Shown: piece after piece, positions 1 through 9,409 of the stretch
Numbering within the stretch: the stretch's first letter is position 1
How the letters are laid out: every line of letters starts with the position of its first letter
NCBI RefSeq assembly: GCF_023920225.1
Contig: NZ_CP092588.1
Span: forward strand, 1 to 64,000
Reading direction: 5' to 3'
DNA from: Vibrio gazogenes
GTDB lineage: Bacteria; Pseudomonadota; Gammaproteobacteria; Enterobacterales; Vibrionaceae
DNA: 64,000 nucleotides
The notes under the pieces: model-generated
Told to the model about the DNA's origin: nothing
The model's database searches: none
The model's input: only the letters and a program-made list of their open reading frames with translations
Made by a program: the position numbers and the translations under genes

Positions 1-22
1 ATAACGAAGGAAGTTTCACAAG

Positions 23-1081
23 ATGACCCCTGATCAAAAATTTGCACGCTGGGTGAAATACGCCAGTGCGCTTTTCATCGTCCTTTTTGCCTATTTTTTA
101 CTGGCAGATACAGTGATGCCACTGACGCCACAGGCGATGGCAACCCGCGTCATTACGAAAATTGCCCCCAGAGTCAGCGGACAAATCAATCAAGTTTATG
201 TCCATAACAACCAACAAGTTCAGCAAGGCGATCTCTTGTTTGAAATCGATCCGGTGCCCTATCAGCTCGCGGTCGAACAAGCCAAAATAGATTTGGAAAA
301 AGCCATTCAGGACAATCAACAATTAGATGCTTCGATCGCAGCAGCGCAAGCAGATGCCGAAGCCAATCAAATTGTATTTAACCAAAAGGTCCGGGAGGCC
401 AAACGTTTAGACCAACTCTTTACCCGTAATGGGGTTTCCCAGCAACAACGCGATGATGCATTAAGTAATGCGACTGCGGCAAAAGCAAACCTGATGGCCG
501 CCCAAGCCCGGCTGAAAGAGCTCCAGGTTCGTCGCGGGACGACAACCCATGAGAATGTCACAGTGAAAATGGCGCAAAACCGCCTTCAGCAAGCAGCATT
601 GAATCTCTCTTACACCCAAATCAAAGCCGAACATGCCGGCATTATCACCAACCTGCAACTCATGGTCGGAACTTACGCCAATAAAGGCACACCATTGATT
701 GCACTGGTCGATAAAAAACTGGATATCATTGCGGATTTCAGAGAGAAGAGTCTGCGCAATTTTAATCATGATACTCCGGCACTGATTACCTTTGATCGCG
801 ATCCGGGCCGCCTTTATACCGCCAAGGTCAGTACCATCGATGCGGGTGTCAGTAGCGGCCAGTTTGATGCCAACGGTTCTCTTGCTTCTCCGACAAGTTC
901 GAATCGTTGGGTCAGAGATGCTCAACGGATCCGACTCCATCTGACGCTCAATCAACCACTGCCAGAGAATCTGCCATCCGGTGCCAGAGCAACGGTACAA
1001 CTGATCCCCCATCAATCCGTGCTTGCTTGGTTTGCGCGGATGCAAATTCATGCGTTGAGCTTATTGCACTACATTTACTGA
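23..1081 (+). CDS. HlyD/EmrA-AaeA family membrane-fusion (periplasmic adaptor) protein
   Basis: Periplasmic adaptor of an efflux system, linking an inner-membrane transporter to an outer-membrane channel. The 352-residue product has an N-terminal signal-anchor (about residues 13-32), a lipoyl-like half with the motif SGQINQVYVHNNQQVQQGD (about 51-69), a Gln/Ala-rich alpha-helical hairpin (about 80-190), the second lipoyl half and a beta-barrel region. This is the EmrA/AaeA layout and a usual length. The ATG follows GAAGGAAG. The next gene starts 13 bp downstream and encodes a DUF2955 membrane protein, so the two form an efflux operon resembling AaeA-AaeB, which exports aromatic carboxylic acids in E. 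coli. The substrate here is inferred only from that resemblance. Family call is secure. Confidence 0.9.
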   Translation: MTPDQKFARWVKYASALFIVLFAYFLLADTVMPLTPQAMATRVITKIAPRVSGQINQVYVHNNQQVQQGDLLFEIDPVPYQLAVEQAKIDLEKAIQDNQQLDASIAAAQADAEANQIVFNQKVREAKRLDQLFTRNGVSQQQRDDALSNATAAKANLMAAQARLKELQVRRGTTTHENVTVKMAQNRLQQAALNLSYTQIKAEHAGIITNLQLMVGTYANKGTPLIALVDKKLDIIADFREKSLRNFNHDTPALITFDRDPGRLYTAKVSTIDAGVSSGQFDANGSLASPTSSNRWVRDAQRIRLHLTLNQPLPENLPSGARATVQLIPHQSVLAWFARMQIHALSLLHYIY

Positions 1082-1094
1082 TCCGGAGAACAAG

Positions 1095-2129
1095 ATGCGC
1101 TTATGGACTCATCCTCTCAATGACAACGATCTCCGGCAGTGTTTACGGATTGCGACGGGTGCGACCCTCGGTTTTGCCTTCAGTAAATATTTTGGCTGGA
1201 ACTTTGGGGTCTTTTTTACCGTCGTTCCGATGCTATTGCTGGGGATGATTCCGGTACTCAACGGACATATCGCCCGACAGATGATCGCATCAGCGGTGAT
1301 CTGCACACTGGAAGTTGGCCTGCTCGCTGGCTTATTCGGCGGGCATCCGGGAATCATGACCATCATTGCGTTGTTATTGTTCCTCTCCAAGTTTGCCTGT
1401 ATGGCTCGCGGACCGTTATTCCTGTTCGGTGCAAACTGTGTGTTGAATCTGAGTATCATGTTGCATTTCGCCAGTTATTCAACCACCGATATTAACGACA
1501 TGATTAGTTGTAACATGGCCGCGAATTTCCTTGCGATTGGGATTGCATACCTAATGCACTATCTCATTCCTGATGTGGCTCCCAGACAATCGCCACCACC
1601 ACCGGCAGAACCCAAACGCTCTCACCGTTTCCGCCATGAAACACTGTTAGGAACCGGTGTCGCAACGTTATCGTTTCTCGTGTTCCAGACCTTCAACCTC
1701 AGTGATTCGATGTCTGCACAGTCCACCAGCCTGTTACTCCTGTTTCCGATGAACTGGAATGGCGCTTTGGGCTATGCCAGAAAAAGGGCGATGGGGACAA
1801 TTTTAGGCGTTGTTTTTGGCCTGAGCTGTCAGATCCTGTTATATGATCGCTCGAACCAGTTGATCTTAGTCATCCCATTGCTGTGGATCGGAACGATGTT
1901 GTTTGGCTATCTGCACATGAAAGAAGCGAGCGGCTCCGGGGTAGGATTTGGCGGATTAACCACGTTAGGGATCTTATTCGGTCAGTACCTGACACCGACC
2001 AGTGACTTAACATTCAATGCGTTATACCGCATTAGCAGTATCTTATTTGCCATTGTTGCCACTTTGATTGCAACTTATATGCTCCATCGTCTCTTGAATA
2101 CCATTGAAGCGACCAAATACGGGCACTGA
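1095..2129 (+). CDS. DUF2955 / FUSC-like inner-membrane transporter
   Basis: A 344-residue polytopic membrane protein with two blocks of hydrophobic segments (about residues 20-165 and 190-335) separated by a Pro-rich linker rich in PPPPAEP. This two-block layout fits the DUF2955 family, related to the FUSC/aromatic acid exporter group. The start is preceded by CCGGAGAA and lies 13 bp after the membrane-fusion gene, indicating co-translation as a pump pair. It probably exports small organic acids or toxic aromatics, but the substrate cannot be read from the sequence. No terminator is seen directly after the gene; the next gene is convergent. Confidence 0.85.
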   Translation: MRLWTHPLNDNDLRQCLRIATGATLGFAFSKYFGWNFGVFFTVVPMLLLGMIPVLNGHIARQMIASAVICTLEVGLLAGLFGGHPGIMTIIALLLFLSKFACMARGPLFLFGANCVLNLSIMLHFASYSTTDINDMISCNMAANFLAIGIAYLMHYLIPDVAPRQSPPPPAEPKRSHRFRHETLLGTGVATLSFLVFQTFNLSDSMSAQSTSLLLLFPMNWNGALGYARKRAMGTILGVVFGLSCQILLYDRSNQLILVIPLLWIGTMLFGYLHMKEASGSGVGFGGLTTLGILFGQYLTPTSDLTFNALYRISSILFAIVATLIATYMLHRLLNTIEATKYGH

Positions 2130-2233
2130 CACACACTCAAGGGTTGTCTTGACTCTATCTGGTGTGTTCAAAACATGGTGTTTTTAAAAACATAGCGTGT
2201 TCAAAAATATCGCGAGCCCCCCAAATGCACCGT

Positions 2234-2246
2234 TTTACACTGTAAA
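2234..2246. other. parS2-type centromere site
   Basis: The 13-bp palindrome TTTACACTGTAAA matches the ParB2 recognition form of Vibrio chromosome II (TTTACANTGTAAA). It lies between two convergent genes. The same sequence recurs at 13257, 32999 and 33045, and variants with a different central base at 37617 and 55854. Confidence 0.85.
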
Positions 2247-2251
2247 GTCAC

Positions 2252-2285
2252 AAAAAAGGATTGAGGTCTAATGACACTCAATCCT
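2252..2285 (-). terminator. Intrinsic terminator of the beta-glucosidase gene
   Basis: Inverted repeat AGGATTGAG / CTCAATCCT (2257-2265 and 2277-2285) with an 11-nt loop. Read on the minus strand it is followed by a run of six T. It can also serve the plus strand, where the T tract is weaker. Confidence 0.7.
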
Positions 2286-2399
2286 GTATTTTGTGGCTGC
2301 CGAGTTGCAATCATCCGTTCAAAGACAAACGCGACAGGCTCACTTCTGCCCTGACATTCAGCAACCAGAACCAACCATATCTACAGCAATTTGACGACC

Positions 2400-3809
<1,410 letters not shown>

Positions 3810-3841
3810 CTATTTTCTCCTGTTTAATCCTGATGTTGACC

Positions 3842-3978
3842 CTATGATTCAGTCACTGATGCAGCACCTTCATTCAGATTGATCTGCATTTCCTGCTGCT
3901 TTCGCTTCATCAAAACAACAAACCAATCCCAACAAATGCTCCGATAATCGCAATCGATAGGGTTATATCAACCTCAAA
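3842..3978 (-). pseudogene. Remnant 3' end of a membrane permease gene (probably PTS EII)
   Basis: On the minus strand one frame reads FEVDITLSIAIIGAFVGIGL followed by LF and a stop, a membrane helix. The next frame continues VLMKRKQQEMQINLNEGAAS and four more residues to a TAG at 3842-3844. Joining the two frames with a single-base shift gives a plausible transmembrane helix plus charged tail. An in-frame stop lies just upstream. The TAG sits about 36 bp before bglA, normal operon spacing, and the antitermination leader is immediately on the other side. I infer the last 45 or so codons of a beta-glucoside PTS permease left after an internal deletion. The exact family is not recognisable from so little sequence. 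Confidence 0.55.
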
Positions 3979-4016
3979 TCATGATTTAGAAATTCAGCAC
4001 CACAAAATTGAGAACC

Positions 4017-4094
4017 AAAAAAACCCGAAAGAACAGTCTCACCATACGGTCAGTTATGTCTTTCAGGTTTTGCCCGCGAACGCGGTAACAATCC
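4017..4094 (-). promoter_or_regulatory. BglG/LicT-type ribonucleic antiterminator overlapping a terminator
   Basis: On the minus strand a 29-nt element (4094 down to 4066) begins GGATTGTTACCGCG and ends GCGGGCAAAACC, the signature of the RAT hairpin bound by BglG/LicT antiterminators. Its last bases AACC also begin the 5' arm AACCTGAAAGA of a terminator whose 3' arm TCTTTCGGGTT (4032-4022) is followed by a T run. The two folds are mutually exclusive. When the PTS signals beta-glucoside supply, the antiterminator protein would stabilise the RAT and let transcription proceed to bglA. No bglG-like gene is in the window. Confidence 0.85.
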
Positions 4095-4207
4095 CAATTT
4101 TTAGTTATAAAAACCTGACACTCTGGAAACGCCTGTCTGATCTTCGTTCCGTATACGTCAGGTTATTCCTACACAGAGGAAATAACAAAATCTAATCTGT
4201 CCTGTGT

Positions 4208-4269
4208 TTATACCGACCCTCATTCAGACAAACAATACCCCCCTCTGATTGATTGTGACATAGGTCAGA
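4208..4269 (-). promoter_or_regulatory. bgl promoter with CRP site
   Basis: On the minus strand TTGTTT (4236-4231), a 17-bp spacer and TATAAA (4213-4208) form a good sigma-70 promoter with a predicted start near 4201. TGTGACATAGGTCAGA (4254-4269) resembles a CRP site (TGTGA-N6-TCACA, one mismatch). It is centred about 61 bp upstream of that start, the class I CRP position. It could also influence the divergent chemoreceptor gene. Confidence 0.6.
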
Positions 4270-4399
4270 AAATTTTATCCATGCCTGATATCGGCCTGTG
4301 AATAAAGGCAAACGTTCAGCCTCACAATGACTATGCTTAAAAATACAATAGAAGCAAACGCTTAAAGATAATCATATCAGCAAACAAAGGGGAAATAGC

Positions 4400-6049
4400 A
4401 TGGGATACTTTTCTGGTTGGAAAATTAAGTATCAGATTTTCACACCCATAGCTTTCTTATTGATCGCAATTTTAACAGTCGCTGCACTCGGGTTGAAAGT
4501 GAACCATCAGATTGCCCAGAATACTCATATGTTGACAGATTACCTCTCCCCGGCAACAGCCACGGTATTAAATGCAGATCGAGATCTCTACCAGTCCGTT
4601 GTTGCATTGCGAGACTATATGTATCTGTCCTCACAACAGCAGAAAACCAAAGAACAACTCGACACATATCATGAAAATCAACAGCAAGCCTATGACAGAA
4701 TGTTAAAATCGAGAGAGCTCGGAGAAAAAGCCGGGATCAAACTCATCCCTCAGGAACATCAAACTTACATTAACACCTTTAACCAGTGGAAAAACCTGTC
4801 AGAAAAGGTCATCCGTTTAGTGAATAACGGACAATACCAACCCGCCTATGCCATCCTCACCCAAGATCAGGAAAAAGCGTTCGCTACACTGCGTTTATAC
4901 TACGACAAATTCGGTGAGAAGTTAGAGTCTCGTCGTCAAGCCGTCGCACAGGAAATTCACTATTTAGAGGCGCAACAAGAATTATATACGACTGTTGCTT
5001 GTCTCTTTGCTGTTGTCGTCGGTCTTTGGTTCTTATTCTATATTCCACGCTTAATTTCAACTCGGTTACAAGCATTGACCGCTAAAATGAAAGAGCTCAG
5101 TCAGTCCGGTGGTGATTTAACACTCAGGCTTCCGGACACAGGCAACAATGAGCTGTCACAACTGGCGAAATCAACCAATGAATTCATCATGTATCTGCAC
5201 AACATGTTGCTGACCATCGAAGATGAGGTCTCGGGAATCCATAACCATGCCAACCAGCTAAAAATCCTGACATCCAAAACCGGGACGAGTGCTACGCATC
5301 AAAATACGGCCCTCGATGATATTGCCCATTCAATTTCCGAGCTCAATACGGCAATCTCTGAAGTTGCCCAACAATCTCAACGCTCATCCGATGAATCCAA
5401 TCACGCCAGAACGGATGTCACCAATTCCCATCAGGGAATTCAAAACGCAATTCACCAGATCACCGCACTTGTTCAAGAGATGGAGGGTGCAGCGAGTGTC
5501 ATCAGTAAGTTAGAGCAGGACAGCCAGAGTATCAACTCCGTCGTTGATACGATTCTCGGTATCGCAGAACAAACCAACTTACTGGCACTCAATGCCGCCA
5601 TAGAAGCGGCTCGGGCTGGTGATTCCGGGAGAGGCTTTGCTGTGGTTGCCGATGAAGTCCGCGCTTTGGCCCAGAAAACGCAGGAGTCCACACAAAGTAT
5701 TCAAACGACGCTATCGGAGCTGAATACCGGCGTAACAAAAGCAGTTGATACGATTAAATCCAGTACCGAAAAAGCCGTTGAAACATCAGGCTATACCGAT
5801 TCTGCGGGAGCTGATATGAATCTGATTATCGAAAGAGTCAATAGTATTACTGACTTTTCCGTTCAAATAGCAGCCGCAACCGAAGAACAAAGCATGGTCG
5901 TCAATCAAGTCAATAACAATATGGAGCAAATGCGTGAAAGCTCAAGAGAGGTAGAGGTAAACGCATCTGAAGCGAATAATGCGATCAATGAAGTCACCTT
6001 ATCCATTCAGAAACTCTCTCAACAGGTAGCATCATTTAAGCTTTCCTAA
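4400..6049 (+). CDS. Methyl-accepting chemotaxis protein
   Basis: Transmembrane chemoreceptor feeding the CheA/CheW kinase complex. The 549 residues comprise TM1 (about 10-32), a periplasmic all-helical sensor (about 35-193), TM2 (about 196-216), a HAMP domain (about 217-270) and a long cytoplasmic coiled-coil rod. The conserved hairpin tip reads [18 protein letters not shown] and then [16 protein letters not shown] (about 392-425). The ATG is preceded by AAGGGGAAA. It stands alone and is divergent from the bgl leader. The ligand is not predictable: the sensor looks like a four-helix bundle rather than a Cache domain. No C-terminal CheR/CheB pentapeptide is visible. Confidence 0.93.
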   Translation: MGYFSGWKIKYQIFTPIAFLLIAILTVAALGLKVNHQIAQNTHMLTDYLSPATATVLNADRDLYQSVVALRDYMYLSSQQQKTKEQLDTYHENQQQAYDRMLKSRELGEKAGIKLIPQEHQTYINTFNQWKNLSEKVIRLVNNGQYQPAYAILTQDQEKAFATLRLYYDKFGEKLESRRQAVAQEIHYLEAQQELYTTVACLFAVVVGLWFLFYIPRLISTRLQALTAKMKELSQSGGDLTLRLPDTGNNELSQLAKSTNEFIMYLHNMLLTIEDEVSGIHNHANQLKILTSKTGTSATHQNTALDDIAHSISELNTAISEVAQQSQRSSDESNHARTDVTNSHQGIQNAIHQITALVQEMEGAASVISKLEQDSQSINSVVDTILGIAEQTNLLALNAAIEAARAGDSGRGFAVVADEVRALAQKTQESTQSIQTTLSELNTGVTKAVDTIKSSTEKAVETSGYTDSAGADMNLIIERVNSITDFSVQIAAATEEQSMVVNQVNNNMEQMRESSREVEVNASEANNAINEVTLSIQKLSQQVASFKLS

Positions 6050-6152
6050 ATGAGAATCGAATGATGGATGGTGGCGCAGCACAAGCATAAATCAAGATAA
6101 CCGGGAAGAAAAACGAGCTGTGTCAACGACATATAGTACGCAATTATGTGTG

Positions 6153-6545
6153 CTATTCCGTCGGCGTGTCAGGCACAGTTCGTACCCAGATATTGCTCAG
6201 ATGATATTTCGCACAGGCACTGCATGTCAGTACTTCACCATCACCATGAATACGCATAACGATGTCTTCTCTTTTCTCTTTCGAACTTTGCCTGACCTGG
6301 ATGTAGATAAAGTTGTCATCAACCTCAAAAGGAACAACCATCGATTTCCCTTTACTCTGAATTGACGCTTTCGCTTCACGAAAATCGATCAGATCAGCGT
6401 TGTGCTGATTTTTATAAGTTCCCTGAAACGCATAAGTTTCCTGATTCACCCAATGCTCTAGCTCTTCCTGAAAACATCCATACAGCGACAGAGAAGACAA
6501 TAGAACGACCAGATACGACTTCACAACATATTTGAATTGATACAT
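6153..6545 (-). CDS. Small hypothetical lipoprotein
   Basis: About 130 residues starting at the ATG at 6545, chosen because AGGGGAGGA stands just upstream; an earlier ATG at 6617 has no such site and would bury the signal peptide. The N-terminus (KYVVKSYLVVLLSSLSLYGC) is a lipoprotein signal with lipobox LYGC. The mature part is polar and contains a CSAC motif near the C-terminus (TCSACAKYH) that could bind metal or form a disulfide. I do not recognise the family. It is flanked by the chemoreceptor (convergent) and DoxX (divergent). Confidence 0.65.
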   Translation of the reverse strand: MYQFKYVVKSYLVVLLSSLSLYGCFQEELEHWVNQETYAFQGTYKNQHNADLIDFREAKASIQSKGKSMVVPFEVDDNFIYIQVRQSSKEKREDIVMRIHGDGEVLTCSACAKYHLSNIWVRTVPDTPTE

Positions 6546-6821
6546 ATCTATTCCTCCCCTTTCATCAGAGTACGCTATTTCCAAACAAAAAAACGTACCA
6601 ACTACCTCACAAATCATTCATGATTTATATGAACATAAGTTACAGACAATATAGCTATTGATGATCTCGACTTGCATATCATGACCGTTGGTCTCGTTCT
6701 ATTATTCAATTTTTTAAAACAAGTTCGTTCAAAATGACACATTTATCGATAATGAATTTCATCTTCTAATAGTAAACACAGGCTTCAAGATAAATTCAAC
6801 TTTTTTGATATAGGAAATAAT

Positions 6822-7265
6822 ATGCATTTTTTACGTAAATTACTGAGTTCAAATGCTCAATATGCGCCACTGATGCTTCGTGTTCCGGTCGGCATCATTC
6901 TCATGGCCCACGGTGCGCAAAAACTCTTCGGCTGGTTTGGTGGGTATGGTCTCGAAGGAACAGGCAAATGGATGGCCTCCATCGGTATCGAGCCTGGTAT
7001 GCTCATGGCAGGCCTTGCCGGTAGCGGAGAGTTCTTCGGTGGCATGTTCTTGTTACTCGGACTACTGACTAGGCCGGCTGCATGTGTCACCGCTTTTACA
7101 ATGGTGGTTGCGATTTTTTCCGTACACATCAATAACGGTCTGTTTCTGTCCAATAATGGTTATGAGTATGCACTTACCCTCCTTGCAGTCTCGGCCTCAC
7201 TCATTTTCTCCGGCTCCGGAAAACTGAGTCTCGACCAAGCCATCCTACGCACCAACAAATCATAA
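6822..7265 (+). CDS. DoxX family membrane protein
   Basis: A 147-residue inner-membrane protein with four hydrophobic segments. It carries the DoxX-family features RVPVGIILMAHGAQKLFGWFGG near the N-terminus and GEFFGGMFLLLGLLTR in the middle. Members are linked to redox or quinone-dependent functions in some bacteria, but the biochemical role of this type is not established. AGGA lies before the ATG. The gene ends 10 bp from the convergent hdfR stop, so the two transcripts must overlap. Confidence 0.88.
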   Translation: MHFLRKLLSSNAQYAPLMLRVPVGIILMAHGAQKLFGWFGGYGLEGTGKWMASIGIEPGMLMAGLAGSGEFFGGMFLLLGLLTRPAACVTAFTMVVAIFSVHINNGLFLSNNGYEYALTLLAVSASLIFSGSGKLSLDQAILRTNKS

Positions 7266-7275
7266 CCAATTGATA

Positions 7276-8166
7276 CTAATCCCTGCCGATATCGCCCGCT
7301 TGCTGCAATGAGAAAGCCGTCAGCGGGTCGATATCTTTGACCAATAGCTCAACTTGCTCGATCGCATCAACCGATGAACTGTTTTTGCGATAACTGAGAT
7401 ACACCGGCCTTTTCCATTCTGATCCCCCGTCAATACAGTGTAGCTGACCTGTCCTTAGGAAAGGTTCAACAAGCGATGAAGGTAAGTAAGCACTTCCTTG
7501 CTTTTCAAGAATGAAATCAAGGGCAATTCTGGCCGTTGACGTCCTTAAAAATGGTGTCGTTACACCGGGATGCCGCTCCGCATGTTCAGCAGCAAATCTG
7601 GCTCCCCAGTCCACATAAACATAGTGATGTTTGAAAGCATCATCGACTGACTGTGGCTGAGTTGAAACAAAGAGCAGTGTCAGATCCGTGACTTTCCGGC
7701 AATGCAGCTCTTCAGCCTTAATCGGGTCGAATACAAATGCCATGTCCAGAGTACGCTCAAGCAATCCACGGCTCAGTTGCTCCCGTCCCATGACTTCCGC
7801 GATAAACCCGTAGCCGGTAAACGTATCCGTGACTTTACTCAGGCAGTGTTGTAAATAAGCATCCCAAATATTTGGCGTCCCGCCAATCGTTAGCTGGAGC
7901 GCTTTACCACTTTCCAGTGACAGCTCGAACTTCGCCTGTTGTAAGGTCGTAACCATGACTTCTGCATAACTAATCAGCCGCTCTCCGGCTGAAGTCAACT
8001 TGATATTATTGCGATCTCGGGTAAACAACTGAGTATCAAAATAACTTTCAAGTTGCTTAATACGCGCACTGACTGCTGCCTGCGTTAAATATAAATTTTC
8101 TGCTGCTCGGCCAAAGTGGCGCACCCGAGCCAATTCCAGAAAAGTACGAAAGACTTTGACGTCCAT
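7276..8166 (-). CDS. hdfR: LysR-family regulator HdfR
   Basis: DNA-binding regulator. The 296-residue protein opens with a LysR winged helix (VKVFRTFLELARVRHFGRAA, then LTQAAVSARIKQLE), followed by a substrate-binding domain. The N-terminal sequence and its divergent arrangement with maoP match HdfR of enterobacteria, where it represses flhDC. The two genes are separated by 176 bp holding both promoters. Its stop lies 10 bp from the convergent doxX stop. The HdfR assignment rests on recognition of the sequence plus the conserved neighbour; the regulon in this organism is unknown. Confidence 0.85.
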   Translation of the reverse strand: MDVKVFRTFLELARVRHFGRAAENLYLTQAAVSARIKQLESYFDTQLFTRDRNNIKLTSAGERLISYAEVMVTTLQQAKFELSLESGKALQLTIGGTPNIWDAYLQHCLSKVTDTFTGYGFIAEVMGREQLSRGLLERTLDMAFVFDPIKAEELHCRKVTDLTLLFVSTQPQSVDDAFKHHYVYVDWGARFAAEHAERHPGVTTPFLRTSTARIALDFILEKQGSAYLPSSLVEPFLRTGQLHCIDGGSEWKRPVYLSYRKNSSSVDAIEQVELLVKDIDPLTAFSLQQAGDIGRD

Positions 8167-8342
8167 AGCAACCCTTTATTCTCACTGAAACTGCATCTTA
8201 AAATTATTTAGGACATATGCATATACATAATGAAATGCAATGATGACGATAAAAAATTTTTGTTTTTCTTTTCTCTAGATTACGCCTAACTTTCGCCGTA
8301 ATTCAATACAAAAGTGTAACGCTGCATTGATGCGAGGTTGAT

Positions 8343-8699
8343 ATGTCTGAGACTGAATTCCGCTACGGAAAGAAGCGTTTTTACGACAACAAAAAATTCC
8401 CACGGGGATTTGCTAAATCAGGTGATTTTACGCTAGCTGAAGAAGAACTACTCATTCAGTTTGGTGAGACCATGTCCCAGTTGGAGTCAGGCGCCCTTGA
8501 GCCTGTAAATGCCGATGAAAGACGATTTCTTCTCGTGCTTGATCACCCCGAGAAAGCTACAACAAAACTTGAGCGAGTTTGGTTGAAATACGTGCGTCTA
8601 GCACGTGGCCGAAAACGCTTCCATACCCTGAATGGTCGTAACAAACCGGATGTACTCGACGAATTTGTTGATGATTCAGATATCGAGACAGAAAGCTGA
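8343..8699 (+). CDS. maoP: MaoP (YifE/DUF413), macrodomain-organising protein
   Basis: A 118-residue basic/acidic protein starting MSETEFRYGKKRFYDNKKFP, the hallmark of the DUF413/MaoP family. In E. coli MaoP acts with the cis site maoS, in the intergenic region next to hdfR, to organise the Ori macrodomain. GCGAGG precedes the ATG. The hdfR-maoP divergent pair is conserved here, but in this window it lies about 30 kb from a chromosome-II type origin rather than oriC of chromosome I. A maoS-like site could not be assigned by eye in 8167-8342. Confidence 0.88.
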   Translation: MSETEFRYGKKRFYDNKKFPRGFAKSGDFTLAEEELLIQFGETMSQLESGALEPVNADERRFLLVLDHPEKATTKLERVWLKYVRLARGRKRFHTLNGRNKPDVLDEFVDDSDIETES

Positions 8700-9109
8700 G
8701 TGCCGGCACAATCTGTTATACATACACAATCACAATATGTCGTATAAAAGGAGTAGAGTGCACCTCTGCTCTTTGTGATTCAGTTTTTCCGAACCCTCGC
8801 TTGCTGCGAGGTGATCTCTTTTGCCTATCTCCGTCTGTCATGAAGTCGCGATACTCTGGCTTTACTCTGGTCACTTAAAGCAAATCTGCGTCACTTAAAG
8901 CAAACCAGACCATCTTGAGCTTTCCATAAGCAACCCGTGCATACTCATTAACCCCACGATACAAACAGCGATGAACCGTGACAAAAATGTACATTTCTTA
9001 CAAAACCCACGCCCATTTCTTAGTCAATTTATTTTTCTTATCAAAATAAATATCGCAGAGAGATCTATGTCACACTTAAATTTTTATCGTAGAAAATAAC
9101 TATTTAAAA
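8700..9109. other. Intergenic region with hairpin and 20-bp-spaced direct repeat
   Basis: No convincing gene. It holds a hairpin CCTCGC-TTGCT-GCGAGG (8795-8811) followed by a T-rich stretch, a possible maoP terminator. A tandem direct repeat GTCACTTAAAGCAAA lies at 8870-8884 and 8890-8904. The remainder is AT-rich. Confidence 0.6.
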
Positions 9110-9125
9110 TGTGATGATTATCACT
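9110..9125 (+). promoter_or_regulatory. Distal CRP site upstream of mtlA
   Basis: TGTGATGATTATCACT fits TGTGA-N6-TCACA with one mismatch. It lies about 217 bp upstream of the predicted mtlA start, so it may act by looping or serve another promoter. Confidence 0.6.
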
Positions 9126-9269
9126 ATAAATATAAAATTCAAAATATCAAAAAAGAGATATTCGTCATTAAAAACAGATTGACTTTTTATAAAAACCCAC
9201 TTTGTAACAAAATTACAGAGCCAAAAGTGGATTCAAATCACTAAAAAGACATTTGCAACCCTACCAATT

Positions 9270-9328
9270 TTTGATGCAAGTCACAAAAAACCCGCTCTCA
9301 GTGGAATTGAAAAGTTGTGTGCTAGATT
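9270..9328 (+). promoter_or_regulatory. Predicted mtlA promoter and proximal CRP site
   Basis: TTTGATGCAAGTCACA (9270-9285) is a CRP-like site. An extended -10, TGCTAGATT (TAGATT at 9323-9328), has no good -35, which suits an activator-dependent promoter. A start near 9335 places the CRP site at about -58 and gives a 5' leader of roughly 75 nt. The leader contains the hairpin ACGGCT-TTGCCG-AGCCGT (9350-9367). Confidence 0.5.
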
Positions 9329-9402
9329 GATTTAGAACGATTCAATTCAACGGCTTTGCCGAGCCGTCAACACAACAACATCAAATACTACATCGAACGG
9401 GG
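9285..9402 (-). ncRNA. mtlS: Candidate MtlS antisense RNA
   Basis: V. cholerae makes a roughly 120-nt RNA, MtlS, antisense to the mtlA 5' leader, which lowers MtlA synthesis. At the same place here the minus strand has TTGACC followed 14-16 bp later by TATCAT/TCATAT inside the first mtlA codons, predicting a start near 9400. A short hairpin CCACT-GAG-AGCGG is followed by a T run ending at 9285. The predicted RNA is about 118 nt and would pair with the whole predicted mtlA leader. The promoter and terminator are individually weak; position and size are the main support. Confidence 0.5.
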
Positions 9403-9409
9403 AATCCAT

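Noticed and set aside
461-1051. 196-codon minus-strand frame inside the membrane-fusion gene.
   Set aside because: Opposite-strand shadow of a clearly coding gene with family motifs on the plus strand.
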